DNA from: Xenopus tropicalis
Lineage: Eukaryota > Chordata > Amphibia > Anura > Pipidae
Length of the DNA: 64,000 bases
NCBI RefSeq assembly: GCF_000004195.4
Contig: NC_030685.2
Coordinates: forward strand, 51,763,516-51,827,515
Direction of reading: 5' to 3'
Shown here piece by piece: positions 11,176 to 24,443 of the stretch (position 1 is its first letter; the number at the start of each line of letters is the position of its first letter). The notes below the pieces were generated by a model. The model was given only the letters and a program-made list of their open reading frames with translations, was not told the origin of the DNA and did no database searches. The translations under genes and the position numbers were made by a program.

Positions 11176-13430
11176 TTTTAAAAAAATGTGCTCAACACTC
11201 TTTAGTACATGGGTTATATTATCCTTAGGGTGGTCCAGGGCTTCTGACAATGAAAGCTATAAATCATAAGATATCAGAGGCAACTTACAATGTAGCTGTC
11301 TTTTTAAGCAGCCATTCCTACACACCTTGTTAAAGCTTGGGAATAATTCACAGCCACCAGAAAATTGCAACTGGAAACTGATAAATTGGATGAACAAAAC
11401 TGCTGGTCTCTATGTCATACACTACTGAGTTCCTAAAAAAAGGCAAGTTTTATGGGAATCCAACATGAAAACATACTGCTGTATTGTGGTACAGCTTGCC
11501 AGCAGCAAAGTAAACAACCAGCAATCCCATTAAACCCTTCATGGGAGAACTGCAAAACTCAAATTAAGGTATATTGCACCCTATCTCTCAACCTATGTTT
11601 TGCTCTGGTGAGGTAATTCTAGTAGCTGGGCTTCAGAGGTGGAAGGCTGGTCTTTTTATTTATTTAGGGTTCATCTTACAGCCTTTCAAATCACTTAAAA
11701 CCCAATATTCCTAAAATCAGAAAGTTGAGGTTTAATTAGAGTTCAAACAAGAATTTAGAAGGAGCATTGCCTTAATAAAATGATAACCCCCCCCCCCCCC
11801 CAACCTAAAACTTGCTCTGAACAATGCAGGGCATTGAATTCTAACTAAACTAAGTGAACTTCCCTGTGATTGGCTGATACTCTATGAATGGAGAGTGACA
11901 GCTTTTCTGCAGCCATGTTGATGCAGTACAAAACGTGAAATCTTTTAGGTTAGCACATGAAAAAGAATATGAAAGTTAATATCTACATTGTTGCTGCTCA
12001 TCATCCGCTATGATTTGAATTTATCATTTTAAAAATGGCCACTTCACATCATTGAGCTGTTGGATAAGAATGTATACTGTTGTTATTCTTCCATCCTGCT
12101 GTCTAATATCCTTGGCTTCAAACCCTAGAGTAAACTCTTGCTGAACCTTTCCCTCTCAGGAGCACTTATTATAATATTATTGCTCTGGCTATCACATTAT
12201 GAAGATACTATTTTGTGTGTGTGCTTTATTCCACAAAGTATATGCGCTATAGAGGCAGACCGAATGCTGACTGGAAAGAAAAGGTTGCCTTAGTTCATTT
12301 CCACATAATGATACGCAGGAAACGTAGCCCATAATGTTGTGAGTTATGAGTTGAGCTCTGGGCTCTGAGTCTGCAGCTGGAGAACATGGTCATTAAACTC
12401 TGAGGGAGATGAGATGCCTTTAGACAAAGGTGATCTTCACAAATTATTTTCATAGCCTCACAGTGACATTTATAAAGCTCTATGGTGCACACTAACAGGC
12501 TGGAAGAAACAGATTGGACTATGCCAACCACCATGCCTGTGACTTAAATGGAACTACTATTTGTCTATCACTTTTCTGGAATTAAAATACAAACACACAT
12601 TATAAATAACAGGTCACAAAAGTGCATGGATTTATTTAAATCCCCTTTTGTTGAAAGGAAATGCTCGAAAGAAAGGGTGCAGTTTTTCTGGCATTGTTCT
12701 TTAAGGCATAGCAAACATTGTCTTCCTTTACAGCTATAACATGTTTTTTCCATTTTGTATTAGTAACAGCTTTTGCACTAATCTAAAATATCCACAAGGC
12801 AATTTTAGAAATTAAATGTATAGCCATGTTAGACATCCACCCAAGCATGTCTTTATCCTGGCTTGTTTCCACAGCATGTCTTTATCCGGCTACAAAATTA
12901 GATCCTGATTTAGGCTTAGAGTAAGTAATATTCAGAAAAGCAAAAGCGCCAACTAAAACTTAATTGAAATTATTCCTGACAATGGAGTGTGACACAAATA
13001 GCTCTCACATTTACAGTGCTGCAATCACGTCTGATGGGACTTGTTAATGCAACAGTTTGTCATATCCCAAAGCATTGCAACAATGTCATGTCATTCTTTT
13101 ATGGTGTCAATCAACAAACAAAATGCAGTACACTTCAGTGGATATGATTTACAGTTTGATGCCCACACCCTTTCACTAGATGTCCTGGCCACTCCCAATT
13201 GGCTGTGGCAAGTTCAGTAACCACAACCAGTAGATTTTGGTCATCTTGAAAAGTATCACTGACAACCAATGGCATTAGTTATCAATCTTTTGCCATTGTG
13301 GACACTGAGAACTGCTGCATGGTGGTTTGCCTAAAACATGTGTAAATGGTATGATGGCACATCATATTATCAATATTATTCTTAGTACCAATGTAGGATG
13401 CTCACTGTGGGGGGCTACCTGAAAGTCTCC
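11176..13430. other. no gene recognised
   Basis: Holds a 15-base C run at 11787-11801. Sequence between 12960 and 13160 is repeat-free and could be a conserved non-coding block. Overlapping open frames near 12550-12750 on both strands are chance. Confidence 0.4.
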
Positions 13431-13570
13431 AAATAAAATACACAAAATAGCAAAAATCAGGGCACACCAATGTAAAAAAAAAAAAACAACACAATTTTGA
13501 GTGTGTTTCCCAACGCGTATCAACCCCAGCAATGGGGTCTTTATCAGGAGTTCATGCAGAAATCACTGAT
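13431..13570. repeat. repeat fragment with cgcgtatc and ggggtctttatcagg core
   Basis: The core cccaacgcgtatcaacccca followed by tctttatcaggag resembles a frequent frog repeat motif of the acgcgtttcg...cttcatcag type. A related acgyrtttcg core occurs near 41600. Borders not resolved. Confidence 0.4.
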
Positions 13571-16284
13571 CTTGGGTTTGGGGCTCCAGCTCACCTACCT
13601 ACAATGCTCTAATGTTATTAGACCATTAAGTAACAGATATTGAATAAGCCAAATACAGCATACAGGTATATATATTCTATGATCACTATATTTAGACACA
13701 GCGGGCATTTACAAAAAATACAACAGTAACAATAAATCTTTGAACTTGCTTCTGCCACTAAAGGAAATGACCAATTAATAATGCAATTCACACAGAGAAC
13801 AACAATCTGTTCTTATGTATGTCTATAAATGGACAAATGGACCTCACAGAAATGTTGAAGCAGGTGAGGCTGTATAACTTCCTGCTCGCTGAATTACCAC
13901 CATCAATGCACCAGTGGGAAGGGAAGGAGAAGCACACAGAGGATAAAAGATGGCCAGTTAAGCTGAAAATGTCCTAGCTGGGTAACCAATAGGTCAACGT
14001 ATGACCAGCTTGGTCACAATAAATTCCTAAGATAGCATTGCATAGTTTCTTTCAACTCTGAGCAAAAGACAGCTAAAAAATCATATACTATTTCTTGCAT
14101 CTTGGCTGATGTATGTTAGGAACATCTGAGCACAGCAGTAAATATTCAGGAGGGGTTTATCCATCCTTCCTCCTTCTGTTGTTATTATTACCATATTATT
14201 ATGAAAAAAAATATGCTGTCACAAATAAACAGTATATATATGTAAATCTATTGGGGCCCCTTCCTGTCTGACTTTGGAATAATCACTTCCTCTCTTCTGC
14301 TGAAAAAAAAATAAATTATATATATATATCATTCACTCAGATACAAACCACAAAAAAATAACGGTCTGCAGAATACATTTTCCCTCCTGATTGATGCTCT
14401 TTCATTTACACTTAAATGTATTTGCCCCTCCCCTCCCCAAATTCGTATATGGCTCTAGAATGTAAAGAAGGAAATGTTTCCAAAATCATTTGTACGGCTG
14501 GCACAAGAAAAGATTGAGTGGTTTTTCTTGAGTTTTATCTATTGATTTTTTTCCCTCTGTGCTAAACAGTTGCTGTGTATTAATATCAGACAGCTACCTC
14601 CCCCACCTCTGCTGCTCTCCTAACATTATGCACACCCTTATGCTCCCCACGCATACATACACACCAACCAACCTAGTCCAATCGATCACTGACAACAGAG
14701 TTATTAAACAAAAAACTCAACTCTGGGAATTATTCATTTGAGAGATTCATTTCTTTATCAACCTGTAGAGCCCCCAGGGAGAATTCTTTACTCCTGAAGA
14801 AAAACTATTCATCATTAATCACCCAGGGACCAGAGGTGAGCTGTGATTTTTAATCTAGATCAGAAGTGTCTGGATTCGGTAAAGGTGGAAATCTATGGGT
14901 TTTATGTAGAGCCTGAACAAATTTACAGAATAGTGTGCTCATTATTATAATTTGGTTTAAACAAAGGCATTAGCTATAAAATCTGCCCTCTCCCAGAAGA
15001 AAAAGATTAACAGCATACAATTAACGCCTTGTGACTTATTTTGTGTCCTAAATATGCTTATTCATAGAGAAAAAACTTTTGTTTTTGCAAAACTTCTTTA
15101 TAACCAAGCAGCCCTGTGGAATACATTAGTGCTTTATTAAGCCAAATTTAACAGGCAGAAAAGAGACTTCATGCACTTCAAAAACAATTGTGAACAAATA
15201 TAACTGAAACTGGTTACTTGGGCTGTGATAGATACATTGATATACAGTATATGTGCAAGATGGACAAGAATACAAAATGGAATGGGAGAGGTGTGGTGGC
15301 CACTGGGAAGAGGGGCAGAACTGCTAGAGGGGATACAATGTGGTAGGTGACAAAAGCATGTGGGGTGAAAGGACCCAGCTCCCAGGATACTCATAGGAGA
15401 AAGGCATGCCAACACCCCCCAAGTCAAATGTCAGAACACCTGTCTGGTATATATAAAATATATATCTATAGAAATACATAAAATAATAACAGATTTAAGT
15501 TGTAGATGTCAAGATTACATAAAGCATTGTTACAGTCCTCTTGGGTCTCCAGGAATCATTCATCATTAGGCCATGCTTCAGTCAGAGGGGATAACGTATG
15601 TTAGATCAATGCACACACACAGTATATGTGGCCATACACAGGCTGATTGGTCCATAAGCTGAATAGAGAGCATACAAGGGACCACACATTGTATGACTGC
15701 TCATCTTCACTTCCGCATCTACCAACTGGCCGACTGGTTTTACATGGGCTTTTTCTAGCTCAAGAGATAGAAAGCAGGGCAAGCCCTTGCAAATTTTATT
15801 GTGAAAGTGCAACCTTTCTGGGCAGAAAAGCCCCTTTGTAACTTGCACCGATCTGCATGCTTGACAAAGGGGTTTTTCTCTTGGGACTGTTTGGGAGAGT
15901 GCCGATCCCTCCTGCACTGCGCACCAAGTTTCTTACCTTGGAGTACCCGGGTGTGCGAGGAACGTCTCCTGTGTGACTACTTTTTCTAGCTCACACATTT
16001 TTATACATCACAATGTCGGGGCTTATTTATGAAGGGTTGAACATTTTTATCACTGTAAAACTTTATTGAGATGTTAGATGTAACAATTTATTTTCTGAGA
16101 TGACATTCTTATTTCTCCCTGCATGCCATATGCATTGGGGACTCAAGATTCTGATGTACGATAGGGACAACAGTAGAGAAAGTTTTGGTAAGCAAAAAAA
16201 AATCAAACTGCAAGGAATACTTCATGATGTTTCAGAATTGAGCTCCTTACTCTCAGCTACACATTTGCATTTTTTCACATTGTG
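13571..16284. other. no gene recognised
   Basis: Holds a short TA run at 14317-14330. The word ctttttctagctca occurs twice (about 15747 and 15980) in direct orientation. No coding frame has a recognisable domain. Confidence 0.45.
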
Positions 16285-16600
16285 TACAGATATGGGATCC
16301 CTTATCCGGAAACCATTATCCAGAAAGCTCCAAATTACGGAAATCCATAGACTCCATTTTAATCAAATAATTCAGAATTTTAAAACTGATCTGTAATAAT
16401 AAAACAGTACCTTGTACTTGATCACAACTAAGATATAATTAATCCTTATTGGATGCAAAACAATCCTATTGGGTTTAATTAATGGTTATTTGATTTTTTA
16501 GTAGACCTAAAGTACGGAGATCCAAATTACGGAAAGAACCCTTACCTTACGGAAAAATACCCTTGGTCCCGAGCATTCTGGATAACGGGTCCTATACTAC
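16285..16600. mobile_element. palindromic element of the tatggga/ggataac family
   Basis: Starts tacagatatgggatccctta and ends ggataacgggtcctatacta, imperfect inverted repeats. The inside has ccaaattacgga near both ends and a central aataataaaacagtac. Three related copies lie at 24128, 34777/35126 and 37984. It is non-coding and very common in Xenopus. Confidence 0.75.
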
Positions 16601-16861
16601 GGCATTTAGGTGCCACTATTCCATGTACTGTATATTAGCACAATTTTTTACACTGCTCTGTAGATAGGCACCTCAATCAACCATTTGCCTCAGGCCCTCC
16701 TGAAATGGTCAGGGCTGCAGTCTTGACATTATCAGCAAAATGCATGTCACATGGAGACAATATTACAGCTAAATGCGGTAGATCTTGATGAAACATGTAC
16801 TATGTTATGGTTTATGAAGCTTACTGTTCCATTATGTTATCACAGTAAAACGGAAACATCT

Positions 16862-17340
16862 AAGGGCTCATTTAGGTCCGCATGTGCAATGAGCAAAGTG
16901 CAATTTTGAGCACAATTGCTATGTTTGTTCCCATAATGCAGTGTTTTTTTCACAGGATTCCAGCACTGTTGTGGTCACAAGTGTCGCAAGTGTCTGACAC
17001 AATTTTACTGTGCCCACTGCAACTGAACATATTGCAAATCAGACATAATTGCTTGAAAGTCCATCTTGGGTGTTTGGAAGAAGTGACTTTCATGCCCAAT
17101 TCTTTAGGTGCAAGTGTTTTGCACCTATTGATGCTGGACACAAAGCAAACCCTGGAGCTGATGCCTATTTTGGAATTGGTAGAGTTGGATTCTGGAGGAG
17201 GAGTGATCTATTTGCAATGGAAGGCAGACAGCGCCAAACAGCAGCAAGAGCAACTATATAGAAGGGAAAAAGTGCAATTTGACTCCGTACCTTCAAAGCA
17301 TTGTTTCAATGCGCAACTCACTGTGGTGAAAAGTACATGA
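16862..17340. repeat. interspersed repeat starting agggctcattta
   Basis: Begins agggctcatttaggtccg, then cgcatgtgcaatgagcaaag and ataatgcagtg, shared with the block at 21454. Farther in, ttttgcacctattgatgct resembles a word near 49686. A 152-codon open frame runs through it but has no domain and is repeat-derived. Confidence 0.5.
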
Positions 17341-19216
17341 GCAAAACTCTTGCAGAAATAAATAAACCCAGTAATCTATTATAGTTTATAACATGATGCA
17401 GGTTACTAGCATACTGATCATTTTTGTTCTCATGTAGGGGTATGGCTTTGTAGCACCAACACTTGATGGAAATATAGTGGGTTTCAACAGTGTTGGATTT
17501 TCTGATGAGGGTTGGGTTGGCTTCTTAAATCATTGAGTTTAATCAGATAGGTAAAATTCAAATTTTGCAACTGCTGTCCTGTTGAGTTACATCTTTGATT
17601 TTACTGATGTCCTTTTAGGGACATATAAATACATGCATGATTGGTATATATACTGTATATACCTTCACCCTGATACAAATACTAACTATTAGGTCTTTGT
17701 TTGCCCCTTCTGTGACATAATAGCCAAATCCAAATTTATGAGAGTTGCAATATCCACTAGTAAGGGTACACAATAATGTTCTTATTTTGTTTTTTCTTAA
17801 ACCAAGACTCACATGCTAATACAGCTAAAGATTTATATATCAAAGTATAAAATATAGGCAAAATGGCTTAGTAGGTAATAGAACTGATTTGTTTTAGTTA
17901 TTATAAGAATTTATGATTTTCTAAGGTGCTGTTTCCTAGAAATATGCTAAGGAATGAAGGGGAATTTAATGGCGTTAAAAGCTGATTTTATTTGACATGC
18001 ATTAAGGAGAGAAGGTGCTTTCTACAAAACATGTCACAAAGCAAGAGCAGAAAATAATGGTGGTTTAAAAGATGTTATGCTGGCGATTGTTATCACTTTA
18101 TTACATCTATAATAAGCCTTTCTAAGAGCTACCTCTGATTTATAGACAGGTTTGTAAAAATGCATATCCTCTTTCTGGAGCATAAGAATCAACAATGTTA
18201 TCAACACTCAGAAGGGGATTTTCTAACTCAATCCTCTCTTTACAAAACGAAATTCAAGAAAACGAAGAAGTTAAGCACAAATAGAAATCATTTTTTTATC
18301 TAAGAGAGAAATCGCAAGGTGACAAAGCTGAATTCTTTAGACTTGACATTCACATCATTCTGAACACCACAGACAGTAAGCAGCTTTATCATTATCCTCT
18401 GGTTCACACAATTTCTGGCGCTGATATCAGAAGACACTAAGTCCTGATGAGCTTTTACACAGATGCATCAGTAAACTTTACTAGGGCCTGTTATGATTAG
18501 ATAGGGCGGCCTTTGATAGCTGAATTGATTATTTCTTTTGTTGTATATAATACGCTAGATATGTCAAATTAAAAGAAAAAGAAAAAATTCCTTTAAAGTT
18601 TTCTGTAATTCTTCTTGTACTTAGAATTGTCTCCTTACATATGCCTATTGCCTTTGTAAAAGCCATCTTGCTCATGCCCGATTCTATTTCTGTTGACATG
18701 AAACGTGTGGCCGTCCATCTGTTTGGTACTATAACTAACCCTACACCCTTCACCCTACAAAAGATAAAGTTCTACATACACTTCAGCTTAAGGACAAGCA
18801 TATATGGAAAATGAGCAATGGAAAATGAATGTTACAGGGTTCTGGTGGACAGTTTTTTTTATATGATTCCTAAGATGGGCCCACCAATGGCCGGGGCCAT
18901 TTTGGATCCTTTTGGTACTTACTAGGCCACCCTGTGTCTGGCAGGAGATAACCTTAAGCAGAACCCCAGAGCCATTATAGAAATGAGTGCAGTCCTTATA
19001 CATGGGATTTGTTAAGCATAATGTATATCCAAAGTCGTACCAAGCTGTAACTGCCAGTTAATTTGCAGTGAAAGTATAAGGTTCGTCATGTGAGCTATGT
19101 TTCTGCTCTTTGTACAAACACTAATATGGAAATATTTGGCAGAGTAGGATGGTTAAAGAGTTTCTATTAATATGATATAAACACTAAGACAAAACTTCTT
19201 TTCCTTTATACACTTG
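17341..19216. other. no gene recognised
   Basis: Mostly unique-looking AT-rich sequence. Short open frames at 18529-18753 and 18788-19003 on the minus strand have no recognisable domain. Confidence 0.45.
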
Positions 19217-19641
19217 TTAAAGGAACAGTAACACCAAAAAATGAAAGTGTATAAAAGTAACTAAAATATAATGTGCTGCTGCCCTGCACTGGTAAAAGTT
19301 GTGTGTTTACTTCAGAAAGTCTACTATAATTTATATAAATAAGCTGCTATGTAGCCATGGAGGCAGCCATTCAAAGGAGAAAAGGCACAGGCACATAGCA
19401 GATAACAGATAAAACACTATTGTATTCTACAGGACTTATCTGTTATCTGCTATGTAACCTGTGCCTTTTCTCCTTTTTCCCAGCTTGAATGGCTGCCCCC
19501 ATGGCTACACAGCAGCTTATTATATAAATTATAGTAGTGTTACTGTAGCAAACACACCAGTTTTACTAGTGCAGGGCAACAGTGCGTTATATTTTTATTA
19601 CTTTAAAGCTCTTTCATTTTTTGGTGTTACTGTTCCTTTAA
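19217..19641. mobile_element. T2-type hairpin MITE, 425 bp
   Basis: Starts ttaaaggaacagtaacacc and ends ggtgttactgttcctttaa, with TTAA at each tip. The arms stay complementary nearly to the centre: ctgccctgcactggtaaaa matches ttttactagtgcagggcaa, and gcacatagcagataacag matches cttatctgttatctgctatg. The whole element can therefore fold into one hairpin with arms of about 210 bases. Confidence 0.9.
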
Positions 19642-21453
19642 GTAGGGTTGTACCTCTAATGGCTAAATGTAATTTGTTGCAAACTTTACTTACCCTGTAA
19701 TTATGTGAGGACTTCATTCAATATTTGTAACTATAATGTCAGCCCCATGCACTGGAATACCAAAAAGCTTGAACTTTACAGAGAACATAAGTGATTGCCA
19801 GGAATAATTAAGGTTAGTGCATGGGTGAGGACTTTCAGCTGCCGCTCGGTGCCCTTTCGTGTCTAGCTACAGGCTCTCTATGGCTGTCCCTGCATCTCTC
19901 ATCAGTACGGTTCTCTATTCATAAAAAAGCAGTTATTGATTTGCTCTAATCCATTACAACTTTATGCTTGAATTGGCAAATAATACATCCCTTGCCTTCT
20001 CAGCTAGTTCTAGGCTATAGTGATTCTATCATTGACTGCTGCCAACTGTCAAAATGTTATTTACCAGGCGGTGATTTTTTTTTCATTTTATTTTAAATGT
20101 GGTAGGTGTTTTATTGAAATACTTATCCATCTGGCTTTGTGGTTTATGACGTTGGCAAATAAATGCAAGATGTATGCAGTTTCCAACAGCTCTGGCCCAT
20201 TTTATGCAATGAATAAAATGTGTGCTTTAATACCTATTTCACTGGAGGGGCCTGCGTTGAATTAAAATATGATGTGCTGAGGAAATCACTGCAAGCACAT
20301 TTGTGAAATCTTCTGAAGTGCGATAGCTAAGGCATGTAAAATGTGTTTTATTGCTTAGCACCAAATATTGCTTTTTGATTATGATGGACCTGGCGAAGAA
20401 ATTGAACTAGAATATTCTGTTATCTGGTGGCTTTGAGATGACAAGTCTGTTGGGCTTATTTCTTTTATGTAGATATTTAAAGATGATTCTACTATTTTCC
20501 TTTCTCCCCCCCCCCCCCCCCCACCGCTTTTATGAATGTATTACTTTTCTTCTACCTTTTTCAATTCCATTGTCCTCCTGTTCTGTTATAACCTTATTCT
20601 AAGAAACAGGGGTGGCGCCTAATGATGTTGCGATGCATATTCTGCTTTCATTTTGGCACAAAAACAGCCAAAAACAGAATCAGTAAAGAACTGTCCATAG
20701 CAGGGATAAAAAATAACTGTATCATGGCATGTTAATTGTGGTTCTAATGTCTAACTTTGAATTAACTACAATTGGTCACCTTGACATAGTTCCAAAGATA
20801 TCCTTAAATGATATGTAAGTAGAACTCACCAAATTGCAAGAGCAGCCAAAACGGAGTAGAATATCCTTATAAAATTGTTGATGGTTTGAAGGCACAAACT
20901 CATTCAGAGCAATGATTTATAAAAGAAAATAAGTTTATTAAAGCAATGGATTTTCAGGTTATCTTTATGCTTTTCATGTCTAGTATTGCACATACGTCTA
21001 CTACACATTGGACAGAGATCAAGGTTAACAAGTGAAAATACATTCATTTGTTTTACTTTTTTGTACAGGTGCTCTAAGGAGTCTGGTTGGTTGGTACCTC
21101 CCAGCAATAGTTTCAAGAATATCTAGAATCATTAATAAGGATACATTTATAATCATACCTGGATTGTCTTGAAGCTGAGTGTTCAGAAAAACATTTTGAC
21201 CAAATCTCACTACAACTGGCCTGTAGGCTGGACCTCCTCAAACATTACTTCATCGTTCTTCTTCACAAATAGGTACTTTTTTCTTACAGCTTTTGGAATA
21301 TAAAAGGTTTATTAATGTGCATCCTCAACCCAACATTGGCAAACAAGTCAACCATGCTGTTTCAAACTGAATCAACCATTTAGAACAGGTGAAATTTTAG
21401 CATGGGAGTGTTGGATGCAGCCAAAAAAAAGTTGAGTAACCTTAATAACTCAA
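19642..21453. other. no gene recognised; possible conserved non-coding block
   Basis: A 17-base C run lies at 20506-20522. The part at about 20140-20470 is repeat-free, contains several taat and caataa words and is a candidate for cross-species comparison. Confidence 0.4.
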
Positions 21454-21640
21454 GGGGTCATTTAAGACCGAATGTGCGGTGAGCAAAGTACACTTTTAAA
21501 TGCAAGTTTTTTTACTCACAATGCAGTGTTATTTCCTATTATTCTAGTGTAATTGTGATTACAAATGGAGATCTGAAACAACTGCTGTTGATGCACTAAA
21601 ATGCATGTAACAGCACTTGCACTTCAATGAAATCAGACAC
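21454..21640. repeat. interspersed repeat related to the block at 16862
   Basis: Begins aggggtcatttaagaccgaa and continues tgtgcggtgagcaaagt and cacaatgcagtg, the same order as at 16862. The 3' border is uncertain. Confidence 0.45.
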
Positions 21641-21796
21641 AATGTTGAATAAAATTTTCGCTGTTGGGATTCTGTCCTTGTATGGTGCTCGCCAATAAAA
21701 TGACATCTGAGTCTTTTGACACAGGCAGCTGTGGGTACCCTGTTACCCCCAGCTTTGAGTCTGCAGTAGCACCAGATTTCTCCTGTGTAAGTAGAT

Positions 21797-21816
21797 GTAT
21801 ATATATATATATGTGT
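21797..21816. repeat. (TA)n(TG)n microsatellite
   Basis: About seven ta units followed by three tg units. Confidence 0.85.
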
Positions 21817-23382
21817 GTACTCTTTGTCATAAATTCCATGAGGCTTCAACATACTTCATAATATTGTAACTGCCATGAACTCTATGACCTCAGGGATGAA
21901 AAGCATATAATTATATTACTGTTCAGTATAACTAAAGGATATAATATAAACACTTCTCTTATTTGTTGTACTTGTGTATTCCGTTTTTGCTTTTTCCATC
22001 AGATAACAAGCAGATACTATGTACCAGCATTTTATGTAATGCATTCTCATCTAAGATAGAAAGACAGAAAGCTAATTTCCTCTAAAGCACAATTGTGTAG
22101 CTATCTTTTTTTAAAATCTTCTAATTTCTTGTTTTCAGTTCTCCAAGATCATGTTAACTTTAAAAACACAATAATATAAATTATAGCTTAGCTCTAATCC
22201 CAGTTAATGACTGGTTTATTAGTCAATTTCCTGGGGCATAAAATGGCAACATAAACAGTGAACATAATCTTTGCAGTTTGGAAGGCTTTATTTATATTGG
22301 TATGTTTAATATTGCAATCTTAGGAAGGAGAGATGTTTTATCAAGGGCAGCCTGCAAAGGGATGAAGAGTGTATTATTGTACAGGGTCTGCTTGGTGCCC
22401 TAAGAAGCAGCACTGAGGTCTATATTTATTGGTAACAAGGGGGCTGTACATCCAAGACATACGACAGGACTTGATACAGAGCAGAACCAGTTAGTATTAG
22501 TACTTGCAGTCTGCCCATTTTATTGTTTAGTGGTGGAATTCTGCCTGAAAATTTTCATTTTGATTGCATTCCTACCATAATAACCATATTGAACATAAGG
22601 TACACAAGATCTGTCATACAGTTAAACCCCAGGACCCCATAAAAAAAGGAACGTAACATCAGGGGTTTGCCTGTATACCAATTGGACTAGCTAAATCTAT
22701 ATGACTTTGCAGAAATCCTGTGACTCTAACAGGGAGTTTGTTCCCAATCTTCTTTGGCATCTGCAAGGGCAGATTTATCAGGTCAAATAGGTTTTCTTAA
22801 AGGAAATTCTTTGTTTCCTTTTTCTTGAGGATCGTTGGTTTTTCCCATTCATCAAACGTCATTCATGTTCTTTTTACAATGTTGCTCTTCAGAATACCAG
22901 AATTGCAAGGCAGTGAAGCAAACCACTGTAGCACCCATTTACAGGGCTGTTTTTCAGTCAGTTTTATCTGCAATATATTTTCAACTTAAGACCCCAATTA
23001 GCCTTGAGCTTTTATCTGTACAGTGTATCCACATGATAGGGCTACCTTGTATACTGCTGCATGGCTACTGCTGCTCCCTGGTTCCAGATGCACTTTAGTT
23101 AGTATACTGTATATACAGTTACAGTTAAAAGAAAAATATAGCTCTTTTAACTCTTGAAATTAAAAATAAGGCATTAGTCATAAAGTCTACTCTGGCAGCT
23201 CTACAACACTGGTAGAAAGACATACAAGCTTATTGGGTCTCCCAAATCGTGGGGTAGCCTCTACTAGGTTGGGCCAGAATGGTGGTTTGGGGCACAGCCC
23301 AAATGCCAGTTAGGATGGGATATGGGGAGAATAACAATCTGCTTTTATAAACACTCCATGGTTCCTTGCCTGTATACAGACT
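21817..23382. other. no gene recognised
   Basis: No repeat boundaries and no recognisable coding frame; the 87-codon open frame at 22835-23098 has no domain. Confidence 0.45.
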
Positions 23383-23594
23383 GGGCAGAATTATCAAAGC
23401 GTGAAATTAGATATCACTACAGAAAAACTCACCCACTTTTTATTTATTCCTATGGGAGTTTTAGAAGTGTATTTATCAACTGGTGAACTTTCACCCATTG
23501 ATAAATACACTTCTAAAAATCCCTTAGGAATGAACAAGCATGGATGAATTATCCTGTGATGATCTCTAATTTCACACATTAATAAATCTGCCCC
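23383..23594. mobile_element. short MITE-like repeat with internal hairpin
   Basis: Left end gggcagaattatcaaagcg and right end taataaatctgcccc are inverted repeats. The centre is a second palindrome, agaagtgtatttatcaac paired with attgataaatacacttct. Same family as 9144 and 30893. A further end fragment, gagcagatttatcaagtga, lies just downstream at about 23641-23690. Confidence 0.65.
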
Positions 23595-23690
23595 ATAATC
23601 AGCCCTGTGCAATATATAAAGGACAGCATTTTACACTAGGGAGCAGATTTATCAAGTGAAATTAGAAATGTACGATTAGAGCTCACCGCA

Positions 23691-24127
23691 GGACACCAGG
23701 AAAATTCATAGTGGGCCCGGTCCTGCTGGCCCTGCTCACTGCCTTTTGCCATAACACCACTGTCGTAAGTCCACAGCCCCTTCCATTATGCCTCTCTTTC
23801 TTCTGAGCCCTGCTGATTGCCCACCCCCTGTGTGCCTACCTGTTGGGCCCCACCGACATTAACTCTATTCATATGCCATCTCTTCTTTGGAATCAAATGG
23901 ATGACATTAAAGATGACCTTGTCTTCTGCTGTGGAACACACAGCCATCTTTAATTGGGATGCAGACCAGGTCAAGCAGCATGAGAACACTGAAAGAAAAC
24001 ATTACCTGCATACTACTTCAGCAAGAGTGGGAAAAATAATACTTTTTAATATATCTGCAGTGATCATACTAGCATGTTTGGGGTTAACCCATTTCTGTAG
24101 CAATCTTATTGGTGTCTCTGGTGTTAA
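23691..24127. other. no gene recognised
   Basis: A plus-strand open frame of 116 codons and a minus-strand frame overlap here; neither matches a known domain. Confidence 0.4.
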
Positions 24128-24443
24128 TACAGGTATAGGATCCATTATCTGGAAACCCATTATGTAGAAAGTTCTGAATTAAAGGCCATCCTTTATAAAC
24201 TCCATTAGAAGCAAATAATTCTAATTTTTAAAAATGATTTCCATTTTCTCTGTGATAATAAAACAGTACATTGTACTTGATATTAACTAAGGTGTAATTA
24301 ACTTTTTGCCCTATTGGCAAAACAATCATATAAGGTTTATTTAATGTTTCAATAACTTTTTAGTAGACTTAAGTTATGTGCGATCCAAATTACAGAAAAA
24401 TCCCTTGTCCCAAGTTTTCTGGATAATAGGTCTCATACCTGTA
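24128..24443. mobile_element. palindromic element of the tatggga/ggataac family
   Basis: Starts tacaggtataggatccatta and ends ggtctcatacctgta, inverted repeats with a possible TA target at the tips. Central aataaaacagtacattgtac matches the 16285 copy. Confidence 0.8.

Noticed and set aside
16882..17340. 152-codon open frame
   Set aside because: Lies within an interspersed repeat also present near 21.5 kb; no domain.
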